Shown: piece by piece, positions 22,938 through 35,491 of the stretch
Layout of the letters: every line of letters begins with the position of its first letter
How positions within the stretch are numbered: position 1 is the first letter of the stretch
Assembly (NCBI GenBank): GCA_001910725.1
Contig: MJGA01000003.1
Location: forward strand, 1,860,001-1,924,000
Direction: 5' to 3'
DNA from: Phanerodontia chrysosporium
Lineage: Eukaryota > Basidiomycota > Agaricomycetes > Polyporales > Phanerochaetaceae
Length of the DNA stretch: 64,000 nucleotides
The notes under the pieces: model-generated
Seen by the model: only the letters and a program-made list of their open reading frames with translations
Databases searched by the model: none
Told to the model about the DNA's origin: nothing
Made by a program: the position numbers and the translations under genes

Positions 22938-24559
22938 TCACCTGAGGAACTTCGGGGTGTTTGGAGTATCCAGTTGTATGACCTTGTCGTGCTCGTCACG
23001 TGGCTCGGAAAGATGGAACCCAGCAAGAGTGGTGGCGATTGTGATCCAATTGTCTCGAAGGCCAGAACACGGCCCGGACACATACTAGCAGACATGCACC
23101 AGGAGCCGTCACTAGCTTCATGAGGACCGCGCCGCAATTTCACCGTTCAAAGGCAGCGTTAGGCAATTCGTGTATACCCAAAGACGCGTTCCGTGACGCA
23201 TCTGCGAATCGGTCCGGATCGAACAGCAGTAGATATGGGTACATCTTTCATCGTGCAGAATCGCCGTGCGCAGTAGAGTCAGCATCCCGAGGAAGCGCCA
23301 CACGAGATTTTGATCACGTACCAGGTGTTTGATACTATCGTCGCACCCTTCGGGATATATGATAGGATTCACAGTAAGTGTCGTCTTCGGTGACTTGGCA
23401 TAGCAGTCCTAGGGGCGTCATTAATGACCGTTGAGAGAAGAGCTGCTTCCTGGAGCATAACTTCGTGGGTCGAATCGGGGTTCCACCGCAGGTATTCCCA
23501 TACTATGCAGTCTACGTATGAAGATCCTCCCGGTCAGCGAACGTAGGCAGCTTGTCCGAGGCAAAAAATCGATCAATTTGCTGAACCTTCTCGAAGGGAA
23601 CGTTGAGCATCATCCGATTCGCCTTACGCCACTGAAGAGCCTGCTTCTTGAACGCTGCCCTGGGAAACCGGCGGGAACGTGCTTTACTACATCATAGATC
23701 AAGGAGGTTCGCGTTGTAGCCAGCAATAGCAATCGATAAGCCTTACGGAGGGTTGTATGGCCAATGAGGTACGTCTCATATATGCCCACTCTTGCTAGGC
23801 CTGTGAGAGCCTTGTCCGCGTATCAACATACATCTCGCCCTCCGGGGCAATCTGGTGGCCGTAGGACAGCATCGTTACGATGGCATCAGCACTTCTGATG
23901 GAGATAGCATTGACATAAGACTTTCAAGTGGCAAATATATCGAAATCGCGCAACTGACCTCCGAACACGATGGACCAGTCGACCAGGGTCCTTGATACGT
24001 TGTGGAGGAAGGTGTGTGCTTCACGCAGAACGACAGGCTAGGATACATGCATAGCGCTTGTGTTGAAATCTCGGTGAAATAGGGCGCGGTGCTTGCGCCA
24101 CCAAGTGGTATATTGCATCGTTGTGAAGAGCCAATCCCCATGCTGTGGTGTTTTGTGCGCCAGACTATCGCCACCGAGGCTATATTGAGCATAGGCGTAC
24201 AGATCATTGACCATCGTGTTGACAGGTCGCGAGGAGTAGCTTGTATCGCGCTTCTCAAATAGATAATTGACAGTCTCTGCAGTGTCGAGGACGACTATTG
24301 GATTTTCAACGATATGAAAATACATGAGCAGCCCCGGAGCATCATAGTGGGATCCATAACGAACTGTACATTTCCTTCCATGGCAATTTAACCACTGAGA
24401 TTTTGTTGGCATACCGATAGTGCCATACCATCTCGCCCTCGGCATAAGCGGTAGAGGTCGGCGGCAGCTCATCAGGTGACAGGCACGCGTCGTCACGAAT
24501 AAAAGAGCGGATAAGTTGGGGTGGAAACTTTGAGATCGTGACCATATTCGAAGCAGCAT
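22938..24559 (-). pseudogene. Decayed cytochrome P450 (basidiomycete CYP, OrdA-like) with stops and frameshifts
   Basis: P450 blocks occur in the right order on the minus strand but in different frames. The N-terminus has a hydrophobic stretch and the proline-rich hinge PLPLMPRARWYGTIGMPTKS. Then follow VVLDTAETVNYLFEKRD, WWRKHRALFHRDFN, VLREAHTFLHNVSRTLVDW, IVTMLSYGHQIAPEGE, PGAAFKKQALQWRKANRMML, YIPKGATIVSNTW, FDPDRFADASRNASLG and MCPGRVLAFETI. The C-terminal DEHDKVIQLDTPNTPKFL ends at TGA about 22938. Lesions include an in-frame TAG at 24038-24040, several frame changes that introns do not explain, and a damaged heme-loop lead-in (FER before MCPGR in place of FGxGRR). An intact gene would have been a membrane-anchored monooxygenase. 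The lesions are too many for sequencing error alone. Confidence 0.82.
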
Positions 24560-24769
24560 TTTGCCAAATGTGCAGGAACTAGATGTGTAGGGCGGTTCTG
24601 TGCATATGCAACACACAATGTTATGCGCCACGGTACCTGCCTGAGCAGAGGGGTGATGAAAGTCAGGGAGAACGACTGGACATACCATATTTGGCGAAGA
24701 GTCGGGTTGTTCCGTGCTACTGATGCGCGCCACTCGTGTGTCTGCGCTTTGAATCCATCTCTGCCCTCG

Positions 24770-25402
24770 ATGTCGCCACCGACAGACCTCAAACAACTCT
24801 TGGGCAACGGTCCCAGCTCTGCGGCCCTATCTTCATACATCGACTACCTGGCCAGCCTTCTCCCCGATGCCTCAGTGACACCAGAAGCCAAGTCTTACCC
24901 CGATGCCGTCTATCTCAACTACTTCCCGATGGGACTCAGCTTGCTCTTCAAGCCTGTCAACGGCTATAAGCCAAAGACAGGCCTGAAGCGTGAGGATCTC
25001 TGCGACAACAATCTTATCCTTGACGGCATAGATATCTACAATGTGGAACCGTCGAAACCTGGTGCGACGAGTCGGCACAAATCAGCGTACTCGGCATATC
25101 CTGTCGAGAGCTTCACCATTCCTCTAGTCGAGATACCAGATAGGCCACGCCCTGCGACAATCGAAGTCAAGCGTACCACTACGGGCAAGGACTTCGTCTC
25201 TGTTATGGGCGAACCAGACAGGAAGGGTGGTGGCGCTGGCCCATCGTCTGGTTCGATCGGGATTTGGTGTGAGTGGTCAAAGGACGGAGTCATGGTTGAG
25301 TTTGGCGGGGAAGCGAGTAGGGGTCCCCAGGCATGGGAGAGAGGGAAGGACGCAGTCTGGAAAGTCCTAAGTATCTTCCCGCCATCATCGGGAGGCGCAT
25401 AA
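24770..25402 (+). CDS. Single-exon conserved-looking hypothetical protein (210 aa)
   Basis: An uninterrupted frame of 210 residues starting MSPPTDLKQLLGNGPSSAAL. It has no signal peptide and no membrane segment. The middle holds YPDAVYLNYFPMGLSLLFKP and LDGIDIYN. The C-terminal half is beta-rich (IGIWCEWSKDGVMVEFGGEA, then WERGKDAVWKVLSIFPP). The pattern of short hydrophobic strands suggests a compact cytosolic domain. I do not recognise the family. Codon use resembles the neighbouring genes. It diverges from the P450 relic with 210 bases between starts and may use part of the old shared promoter. It is one of very few intron-free genes in the window. Confidence 0.65.
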   Translation: MSPPTDLKQLLGNGPSSAALSSYIDYLASLLPDASVTPEAKSYPDAVYLNYFPMGLSLLFKPVNGYKPKTGLKREDLCDNNLILDGIDIYNVEPSKPGATSRHKSAYSAYPVESFTIPLVEIPDRPRPATIEVKRTTTGKDFVSVMGEPDRKGGGAGPSSGSIGIWCEWSKDGVMVEFGGEASRGPQAWERGKDAVWKVLSIFPPSSGGA

Positions 25403-25542
25403 CCTCCATTCATTCTCAGTGTGAGTTTATCATCTTCCGCTGCATGCCATTCCAAACTTCCATTATATATCGCAGAGCTGTACATGGATGTAACAATCGC
25501 GTTCCACCTAGAGAGGTCCGGCTGCAAAGGTGCTTAGTGGCA

Positions 25543-26239
25543 TCAACACCAAGACTGGAATTGCGATCTCTTACTGTAGTCGTACACGAGGCGCACCGTG
25601 ATTTCCTCCCCGCCAGGACCGATGAAGTACACATGACGAGTGTACTTCCTCTCCCCCTCAATGGCTTGGATTCCCCAAGCCTGTTGATCAGTCAGCACTC
25701 GATGAATGTGAAAAGCAGCCGGGGCGTACCATTTCTGCGATCCAATGCCTTCCACTCTTTGGTGTATCGCTGTGGCCGGACGTGTTGATAACGCCGAGCT
25801 CTCTGACATCCTCCGGCCAGCCCTCTTTGAGGAAGTCTCGTTCCAGTTCTTCCAGCTTGGCGCGTCGTGTTCTCGTCACGACGGGACCAAAGAGTTTGTC
25901 CTCCACCTCCCTCTCGTTCCAATCGAGCACGCGTGTCTCGGAAGAGCTCCCGACACCTCCGCTGAGGACTTGATCAACAGTAATGACTTCAACACCGTCT
26001 TCTGTGCGGTGGTTTATCGTGAGATAGAGCGTGGCCTTGCTAATGATGGTCCGCGTCACCCAGCTCACGCCTTGCAGGCGGAGGATTTCGTCCGCGTCAT
26101 CGCTCTGTGCCTTGTTCTAAACGATTGTTGCAGGACACGGCGTCAGCGATGTGCACTGCGATGACTGCGATGACTTCGTTCATACCTGAGTGTACTTGCC
26201 ACTCAAATTCAGTGTCGTCATCTCTGTGGGCACTGCCAT
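25543..26239 (-). CDS. Conserved fungal protein of unknown function, LEA/lipocalin-like pattern (192 aa)
   Basis: Three exons (26239-26186, 26116-25730, 25680-25543) join to 579 nt, 192 aa. The start MAVPTEMTTLNLSGKYTQNK is followed by SDDADEILRLQGVSWVTRTI, DWNEREVEDKLFGPVVTRTR and SGRHWIAEMVAWGIQAIEGE (the join across the second intron). The end has repeated beta strands (YTRHVYFIGPGGEEITVRLV). The NLSGKY opening and a run of strands ending in a ligand-cup pattern recall small lipocalin-like proteins found across filamentous fungi. No function is known to me, and the fold is inference. Both introns are canonical. Confidence 0.75.
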
Positions 26240-26576
26240 GTCTTGATGAAGTCTGTCCAGTGGGGGTGGGGGCTTTTGCGATAACAGGGTGGTACGTTAT
26301 ATACACTGCCGATTGAGCGTCAGAGCGTGCTAGGCGACCTCACCTCACGCTTTGGACGTCAAGGGCATTTCCACGCCGGATGTGAAGACAACGTGAGGAA
26401 GTACAGCAACGAACATTCTCTAGCTGTGCCTTCAATATACCTTTCGTAGGCCGATGAACAAAATGACAAATATGATAGAGGAGAGCCCGAGTCTTGCGCA
26501 GCCATCATCAACTTGTTCCCCAACCTTCATGTTCAGTTGACCTGCGCGTACGCTCTTTGATTTCCGGCTCCGCTAT

Positions 26577-28678
26577 ATGGACGATACTCGGCTCTCTGGC
26601 GGTGGCTCGTCGCGGGGGTACCAGCTGGCGCATAGTACGCCTCCCTCGTTGACGGGAACCTTATCCCGCAAACAGCTTTCCCAGGAGACCTATGAGCTCG
26701 CGGACTACAACCTTAAGGAGCCTGACGGTCCTTCACCGATGGAGGGCTGTGGGCGACGAGATTTGAGAGATGGCTGGACAGCCATGCCAAGGCACGTAAA
26801 ATGTGGCTTTACATTCGGGGACCAAGGCCAAAGGTTGATCTTCCAAGTGCGTGTTTGCGGCCTGTAGCCTATAGCTATGACCTTACTCCAAGTTTACAGG
26901 CCCCACGCCATTCCTTAACTTTACCGTATATCTGGGACGTCGTTCGTGGACTGTTGCACTAGAGCCGACCCTCACACGAGCGACCCGCCGCTTCACTTCC
27001 CCATGGCTCTTCGCCATTCTTGCCGCGGCCTACATCGTCGGGCTAGCGTTCTTCTCACGCGCGCAGTCATTCCTGACACCTGCAGATTCGTTCATCGACT
27101 GCACTTCGACCTATTGGGCTGCCGACGCCGGTTGCGGCCTCAACGGTTCTGAATGCGGTCCGTTCGACAACTCTACGTTCGACTTCCGATGCCCGGCCCA
27201 ATGCAGCTCGGTAATCTTGCAAAATCCCCGTACGGTAGGCAACGTGCAAGTGGATTATGTGCCTCTCATCGTTGGAGGCGGAGACGAACAGCGCACCTAC
27301 CGCGGCGACAGCTTTATTTGCGCTGCCGCCGTTCAGGCGTGAGTGATATCCTTCAAATGAAGCTGAACACCGCTGATTGTATCTTGTAGTGGCATGTTCA
27401 ATGACAACGAGGGAGGATGCGCGACTCTTGATTTGGTGGGAAACTTCACAGACTTCCTGCCGTTCGATGCACATGGCCTGGCGTCCATTGGTTTCCCATC
27501 CACGTTCCCGCTCTCGTTCCGTTTCCGCCCCAGCGCTACGCTGAAATCCTGCACCGACTTGCGCAACCCTGCACTAGCGTTCAACATCTTAGTTACCGCC
27601 CTAATCTTCCTGGTACTCCGTCCTGAGCCCATCGTTGCCTTTTGGTGCCTCGTCTGTATTGGGTTCTGGCATGTCACCCTGTTCTCCCAGCCTCGTGCCA
27701 ACCCTCCACCTATTGACGACGCCTTTGGGAGCTTCCTACCCGCCTTGTTTGTTGCTTACGCCTTCTGGCGTGTCGCTTGGCGATTCACCCTTCCCGCTTT
27801 CCGCAAGGCACCCATCGAGGCTTCCGTCTGGTATCTAGCGAGCTTCTGGCCTGGAGTCCTGACGAATATTACGGCAGACAAGATCCCTATAGACCGCCTC
27901 GTTGCTTCAGACATATCCGCTCGACCAGGGGCACTCACCGCGCTCATTATCATCGTCGTCATCGTGCTTCTCATCGTCATTAACCAAGCAAGGGTCATCC
28001 GCAAGACTGGCTGGCTTCCCTATTACCTCGGCTGGTACATCGTCGGTGCCTTGGTAATCGTTGTGTTGTCGCAACTACCCGGCCTTCAGTTTAGACTGCA
28101 CCATTATGTCATGGCAATTGCGCTCATGCCTGGCACCGCGTTTCCTACACGCCTTTCAGCCATCTATCAAGGCTTCCTGCTCGGGCTATTCTTGAACGGC
28201 ATCGCTGCTTTTGGCTTCGACTCAATCTTGCAAACCGCCGCTGATGTGAGTAACCAATGCCGGACCATTATGTCATCTAGACTCACATTGCTTACAGCTC
28301 CGGAGAGACGCACCCATGGGGTCTGCCCTCCCGTCCTTCGCGACGAACTCGACCAATTTCAACGCTTCTATACCCTGGGCAAATCAGACAATCTTCTGGG
28401 AACCAATCACGGACACCACCGACTGGGATGGCTTCGCCCTGCTCGTCGACGATGTCGAGAGGTATGTTGGCACAGCCCTCAACTACTCTCTCTCGGCCCT
28501 CCAAGAAAATATACCGCATTTCTTCCGTCTGGCGGTAAGCTCAAATTATGTCTCGGTCAGTCTCCCTAGCTGACATACTGTTGAGTACACGAGCGACGGT
28601 TCACCCGGAGATTTTACCATGCCCGCCACTCTTTGGCCAAATGGTACCTGGGTCGATCCATTACCTGGACCATCTTGA
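26577..28678 (+). CDS. LCCL-domain multi-pass membrane protein; apparent 1-nt frameshift in exon 1
   Basis: Exons 26577-26846, 26900-27338, 27390-28245, 28298-28534 and 28586-28678 total 1895 nt, one base short. The N-terminal cytosolic part leads to a membrane helix (WLFAILAAAYIVGLAFF). A luminal LCCL domain with paired Cys follows (DCTSTYWAADAGCGLNGSEC ... FRCPAQC, YRGDSFICAAAVQAG, GGCATLDL). Several more helices come next: ALAFNILVTALIFLV, ALTALIIIVVIVLLIVI, YYLGWYIVGALVIVVL and GFLLGLFLNGIAAFG. The tail is glycosylation-prone (many NxT/S). LCCL membrane proteins of this layout are common in fungi and lack a defined role. The frame changes near GGAGGG at 26741-26746, between PSPMEG and LWATRFERWLD, where one G seems missing. 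Confidence 0.82.
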
Positions 28679-29129
28679 TGTTTGTCCATCCTTACGCTGT
28701 CTTTTTGTTGTTTTCTATTGGGTCTTCTGCCCCCGTTATACCTTTACAGTACGCTTAGTGTATTTACATGGACTATGCCTCGATGTGTAGGCACGCTATC
28801 GGACTAACGTATATTTGTACGAGAAAAGCACAACAAGAAACAAGAAGCTATTATACGGGATTAGAAGGTTGCAAGGAAGAAAAAAAGAAAAGAAAAAAAG
28901 CATCAGGTGTAGATGATCCTAGACTCCGAGAGACTCCGAATAGTATCGACGACTGAGGATGGCAAGTGAGACTTGCATACGATGGGGCATTGAACCTTGC
29001 ATGTGCCCGACAGTCAAGAAAGGAATACGAATGTGAACACCAGAGTCGGGTATATGTAAGAATACATAGTGATAATGAGATCGTGCATGAAGGCGTATAT
29101 GGGGCAGATGAATGCAATGGGGATGGTGA
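28679..29129. other. Convergent 3' intergenic region
   Basis: The space between two genes pointing at each other. It includes an A/G-rich run near 28878-28900. No gene is seen. Confidence 0.4.
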
Positions 29130-32100
29130 TCATGAAGTGATGAGGCCTGTCTCTGTAGAGAGCCCGAATGCCTGAAAAGCAGAAGTAATGTTGCCAGTGT
29201 TGACGATGACATTACTGGGTGCATGGTGGAAGAAGGCGGAAGCGTTGCCGAACACAAAGTTGAAGCCGGCATTGGTGAAGGAGGTGTCTACGGTGACGTT
29301 CACCGACGTGGCGAGCTCGGTCCACAGTACGCCTGTTCCCACGGCATTGATGGACCAGTCTCGCACCGCAGCCGACGCGTCCGTGCCGAAAAACAACTGG
29401 TTTTGGGGATCGGAGAGGGACGACGTTGTGGACGCGATGTCGCTCGCGTCGACAGTGCCGAAGACGGCTACCTCGATGATCGGCAGCAGTGAAAGGGAGT
29501 TGAACAGCACAGCCTGAGCGCCACTGTCCGGAGGGAGAGCAGGGGTCTTGAGGACATACTCCACAACCTCTTGTGCAAGGTTCACATCCGGTATAGACTT
29601 CAGATACTGGAGAATGACATGCTCGAGGTTGCTCAGTGTGCCGTATTGTCGAGGGTCTGTCGAAACTGGCCGGGCGTTCCATCACCTGGAAATGCGCTAA
29701 CGAGCTCCCCAGCATATATCACCGCGCGCGTAGACGCGTCCCGAGTGAGTAGCGCTGCCTGCTTCGCCACACCAGTACGCTGGTCCATGAAAGGCAGCCG
29801 TAGCTGCAGAATATCGAGGACACCGTACACTGGCCGGTTAGGATAGCACGAAGGGTCGAAGGTACTGGCAGGAGAGGCCCGGGGCAGTCCGAACACCTGA
29901 GTCTCCAGTTGCTGCGCTAGCTGCGTCTGCGCAGGTGTGAGCCCCGGGTAACATGACAGCGGTGGTGGAAAGGGAGTGGAAGAAGCGTTCGTAAGCAACG
30001 CCGACAAGTTGTGTCCGCCAGGAGCCGCTGTGGCGTCGAAAGGAAGAAGAATCGGGGACCCTTTCACGTTCGAGAGGAACTGAACAAGATCACCCTTCCT
30101 CTGGCCCAGGACCGTCTGCCAATAGGTGATCAAGGCTTGCTCTTGTTGCGTGGCAGACGCTATGCGGACATATGAGGGCTAGACACAAGCACAGCACACA
30201 CGAGACTCACCCAGTGCATACGTGTTCATGCGGTCCAGAGCAGCCTCCGCGACGGAATTCAGCTGCGCGACTTGTTGTGCAGTGGGTTGGCTAACATCTG
30301 AGAACTTGACGGGAGGCGCCTCCACAGTTTGCGAAGCGAAATCGAAACGATATCCCGCGACCTCAGTGATGAATTGGGTCGCCGAGTCGATCGTTGGTCG
30401 GTCTGACGTACCAAGAGAGCCCCAATTCGCTTGCGAAACGAATCGTTGCAGCTCCTCTGCGGCGGTAGCGTTTTCCGACATGACGAAGTTCCAGAGCAAC
30501 GCGGATTGCACCCACTTCGTCCTGTTTGGGAAGTTGCTCTCGTCAAAACTGCCAGCAACATCGACCACGTTTGCCTGCTCCGCACAATTAGGACCCTTAG
30601 ATGTCCCTTGCACTTGCCAGAAGGCGGTCGCGACAGATGCTGAGGTGAAGTTGACGTTGAAAATATGATTCACGTCAGGGACGAGGTCCACTAGGGCCTT
30701 TGCCAGAGGATTGCACTGCCCACTAGAGGTGCTAGAGCAGACACACGTCGCATCTATTCGAAATCGGTCAAGATGTACTAATGGAGGACAGCAAAAAGTT
30801 GCTTACCAAGCGTACATGCCGCACCAGTCATGTTACCTGAGCATGTATGCACTGACCTATGTTTCTCACCGACCGTGACACCGACTGCGACAGCCACGAC
30901 CACGCAGATGACGAGGAAAATGACGGAAAGCCCAAGGATAATCTTTCGCCTTCGAGTGAGGACAAATGGCTTGAACGTCGCTGATGGACCGGAATCTTGA
31001 CCTCCAAATTGCCAGCTCCGCGACCGTCCAGACAGCTGTTCCGAGCGTCCCTTCCTGCCGCGAGCTGAATTCATGCTGTTTGGATCTGCACCGGAATACC
31101 GTAGTTCACCGGACCCGTCGATCCCAGGGCTCGACCGCTCCTTAGTGTTGGCCAACGAGATTGTACTGTGATATGGTCGATGTCCCCTGTCTAGCATGGA
31201 GGACAACGCCGCCGCCCTGTTGACAAGGTCGGGCAGAGGCAGCTCCTGCTCTGCCTTCTGTATCTCTTTAAAGGCGTGCTCAGGCATAGGAGGCACAGGT
31301 GGCAGTGGTTTGCCCCGAAACCAACCTGTCGTCGTCTGCCGAATCGAGCGCTGATCACCCGAGGAATGCGACAGTCGACCTATGAGGGAACTGACATAAC
31401 TCCTCGAGGTCTTCGCTGAATGAGCGATAGACGTCCTACGCGATCTGGTCCGACTGTGGCGCGACTGGGATGCCGTGGAAGGCCCGCTTATCTGCGGCTC
31501 GTCTTCCTCCAAGATGGGGTCAGCCTTGGCGAAACTGTTCATCAATGGGGTAGAACTAGTCATTGACTGGAGGCTAGGTGTGACAGACATCGTCCGAAGA
31601 CCTTCTCCGCCCTGAACGGTGTGTGCACTGTCTTCCGAGGTCCAAGTCTCTGGGGTCCCACGACCTCCGGTAGGCATGACATGGCGCGCTTGTAGGTTGG
31701 GAATGTGAGGCGCGGATATATCGATAACTTTCTCAGCGCTCGGCCGTATAGGAAAGGGCGTCGGAAGCGGAGGGTACTTGTAGTCTGTACTGGGTAGTGG
31801 AGGTGGAAAGGTCTTCGGAGGAGGATATGTCACGGTCGAGTCTGTCGTCAGAGCATTGCTCACTACAGATGGTTCGTAGTTGACCTGCTTGAAGGACGAA
31901 GGGCCGGCAGTCTGCGACGACACGTCTGTGCCAGAAACGGAGGATAGCAGGGAAGTGATGAGATTGGTCGAGAGGACATCCTCGCCATAGGGATCGTTTG
32001 CTATGCTTGACGACCCGTCGTGCCAGTCATGTGGTGACGGGTAGGACGATTTAGACGAAGGAGCACTCATGGGCTGAGAAGCAGCATGACTTCTGTCCGA

Positions 32101-32463
32101 GTACGAAGATAATGGCGCATGACTGCCAGGGCTGGGCGACCTCTTTTGGAAGCTCAGCGGCATAGCGGGTACAGGTAGTACGTGTCGTACGTTGGCCGTT
32201 ACATTGCCTGTAGGTGTCATAGAACGGTCACTCGTGACTGGAGACGAGCGACCACCGAAAGCGGCTTCGATGGGGGTGAAAGGGATTTCCGACGGTGGTG
32301 GTGGAAATTGAGAGAGTCGCGAGAGGCCATCACTGGACACCAGGCTGCCGTAAGTCAGGGTGCTTTCCGCAATCCCCGAAGCCGTGGTCACAACAGAAGG
32401 CCTTGCCCTATGAAGACTGGTGGGGGTTGGTGGATCTTCATCATTTGTTACCAGGTCAGGCAT
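29130..32463 (-). CDS. Large type II membrane glycoprotein of unknown function (about 1066 aa)
   Basis: Exons 32463-30807, 30753-30211, 30159-29686 and 29656-29130 total 3201 nt. The first 480 or so residues are a Ser/Pro-rich, probably disordered cytosolic tail with SRTRSRRTS clusters. One membrane helix follows (IILGLSVIFLVICVVVAVAV). The rest is extracellular, with paired Cys (DATCVCSSTSSGQCNP, GPNCAEQA), many N-glycosylation sites and helical blocks such as LQRFVSQANWGSL, VYGVLDILQLRLPFMDQ and VILQYLKSIPDVNLAQEVVE. I do not recognise the ectodomain. To keep frame, a very short 29-nt intron (29657-29685) is needed, giving FPDPRQYGTLSNLE. The other introns are 51-53 nt. Confidence 0.78.
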
Positions 32464-33371
32464 CCTAGGACCAAGGGTAGAGTTCGGTCAGTGACTCAAG
32501 GGGCTGGTCAGGAAGGGTCGTACGAAATCAGCACGTTGCGACAGATACTGGGCGGTGGGTTTGACAGACAGATAGTGGCATATCAGAGGTCCCAGACGCA
32601 GGGACGACTCCTTTACGCCAACAGGCGTGACGGCGGTCGGGACAGGCAGAGGCTGTGTTGGTTGTCCAGCGCGACAGAGACGGCTGGTGACAACGCAGGG
32701 TCGAAGTGAGGACAAGGCCAGGCAGGGTGTGAGACTAGCACGACTGACCGCAGGTGCAAGGGGCCAGTGAGTGCTGGAAAGAGTGTTATCCGCCAAAACG
32801 AGTGACTGGTGAGAACGAATGTGGAAGGAACGACTAACAAGGAGGCGGTCGCTGCCACTGGCGAGGGGGTCGACGTCGAGGACGAGGACAGGACTTTACA
32901 CCATCCGGCGGAGGCGCGCACGTCTGGGTGCCTTGCCGAGCGTCGATCAGAAACGCGACCAGCGATCATTGGTATAGACGCCCATAGTGTCTCGCTTTCT
33001 TCTAAGGTTCCGCCTTCACTTCACGAATAATTAATGAACTCGTGCAGCTTCTCTCATGACTTCGAAGCTTTCGAAGTAGCCACAAAGGCGGGTGTCGTCC
33101 GCGGCAAAGTCAAAAATCATTCCATAAGCTATGCATCAAACAAAAACACAGGGAGTAAAGAGGCGACGAACGTGTCCAACACAAAGACGCGAGCGCACCT
33201 CGCTATGCGCTCGCCGTCCTGTGCGGGGACACAAAATAGTGGACGGATGTAGACCGCCAGCCCAGAAACACGTACAGGTCGTAAATGGTTGCAATATTCG
33301 TAAATGGTATGTTGCCTGCGAATCCCGCAGCAAAGACCTCGCAAGGCGAGGAACGCTCTAAGAACGAATCA
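32464..33371. other. Intergenic, no supported gene
   Basis: About 900 bases holding the promoter of the membrane protein gene and the 3' region of RAC1. The minus frames near 32488-32969 are Ser/Thr-rich with no domain. A string of short direct-repeat-like words (gtcgtccgcgg, tcgcatag) is not regular enough to call. Confidence 0.4.
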
Positions 33372-34340
<969 letters not shown>

Positions 34341-35491
34341 TCTGAGTGATCACGGGTGGTCTAGAATAGCGTAACGTGGAGATGATCTTTGCTCGTGAAT
34401 AGCCTGCAGTGAGGCAGCGACGTCGGGTATATGGGCGGACAGGAATTCAAGGAAATTTGATCGTCGAGGTCGTCGTATGGGAGTGGAAGAGAGACAGGTT
34501 GCACTCGTAAGATAACTTGTGATGGCAATGGGGAATATCCGGTTCACCTGCGACAACAGTATTCGCGGCAAGTGGGTGGTTCGTGTAACGGCGTGAATGA
34601 GACCAGGAAGAGACGACGACAACGTGAGTCGAATGGTCCTTTGGCTGCAGATGTGTTCTTGGAGACTGTCCTGGTAGAAAGCGTGAGGCTCTTGCGGTGA
34701 ACTCGAGGTGCGGGCGTTTCTCCAGCGCAACAGCCAGCTTTCTCACGCCTTTCCTGGCTACGGCCTGTGGCTCAACTCTGGTAAACTTCACATCGAGCTC
34801 GAGCTCGTCTGCAACGCGGTTGCGCTTGGCCTTGCGGGTCACAGTTCCAACCCTGGTGTTTAAAGATCACGTATCTATCATGCAGTCGACCTGCAACTGA
34901 TGCTCGAAGGGCGCGACACAACAGTCTGTTCGAGTATCACAACCCTATCTGCTATCTAACACCGTGTTTTGACCATGACGGGCGGGAGCAGCATGGATTC
35001 TCCAACGAGAACGCGGAACGTACACTAGGTACGGAGGTCAATCGTTACTATCCAATCGTAGCGGTCCCTCGTCCTCACCAAATCATGGTATCTGGAATCT
35101 GGATCACCCTCGGAGCCGGGAAGGAAACAACGGGCCTCTTAGCATACCGCGTTCATAGCAGGAATCGATGTGAATAGGTCGCTGTACTCGGTCGAGAGCG
35201 GGCTTCCCAAGACCTGCTCTGTCATCGTGTACCCGCGTCCTACACCGACTGGGCACCTCCGCGTGGGGTGGCACCTAGTACTATGTCGACGTGTTCTGGT
35301 GTGCGGCAGTGTTCGCCCTGCGTGAACGCTATATGCGGAAGGGGGTGCAGATGACGCACAGCGATCAACGTTGCTCGCACACTCGCCGGTCTTCCCCTCC
35401 ATAAAGACTGCGACTCGAGCACTCAGCAGTCACCACCGATATCACGAACCCACCTGTCGAACCTTTGCGCATACAAGCTGCATCAGGAGCC
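34341..35491. other. Divergent intergenic region RAC1 / SHB17-like
   Basis: About 1.15 kb between opposing genes. A minus-strand frame (34447-34842) and an overlapping plus frame (34697-34900) have Arg/Leu-rich content but no motif or splice support. I treat them as non-coding, probably RAC1 5' UTR and promoters. Confidence 0.4.

Noticed and set aside
26577..26846. Treating the LCCL gene as a pseudogene because of its broken first exon
   Set aside because: Only one base is lost, in a G-rich run, and all later exons are intact with correct phases. It matches the window-wide homopolymer pattern.
30222..30668. 148-codon plus-strand frame opposite the type II membrane protein gene
   Set aside because: The minus-strand reading has a membrane helix, Cys pairs and clean splice phases; the plus frame is composition only.
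34447..34842. 131-codon minus-strand frame starting MTRKAKRNRVAD in the RAC1 upstream region
   Set aside because: There is no family match and no splice continuation. It is more likely UTR or promoter sequence.
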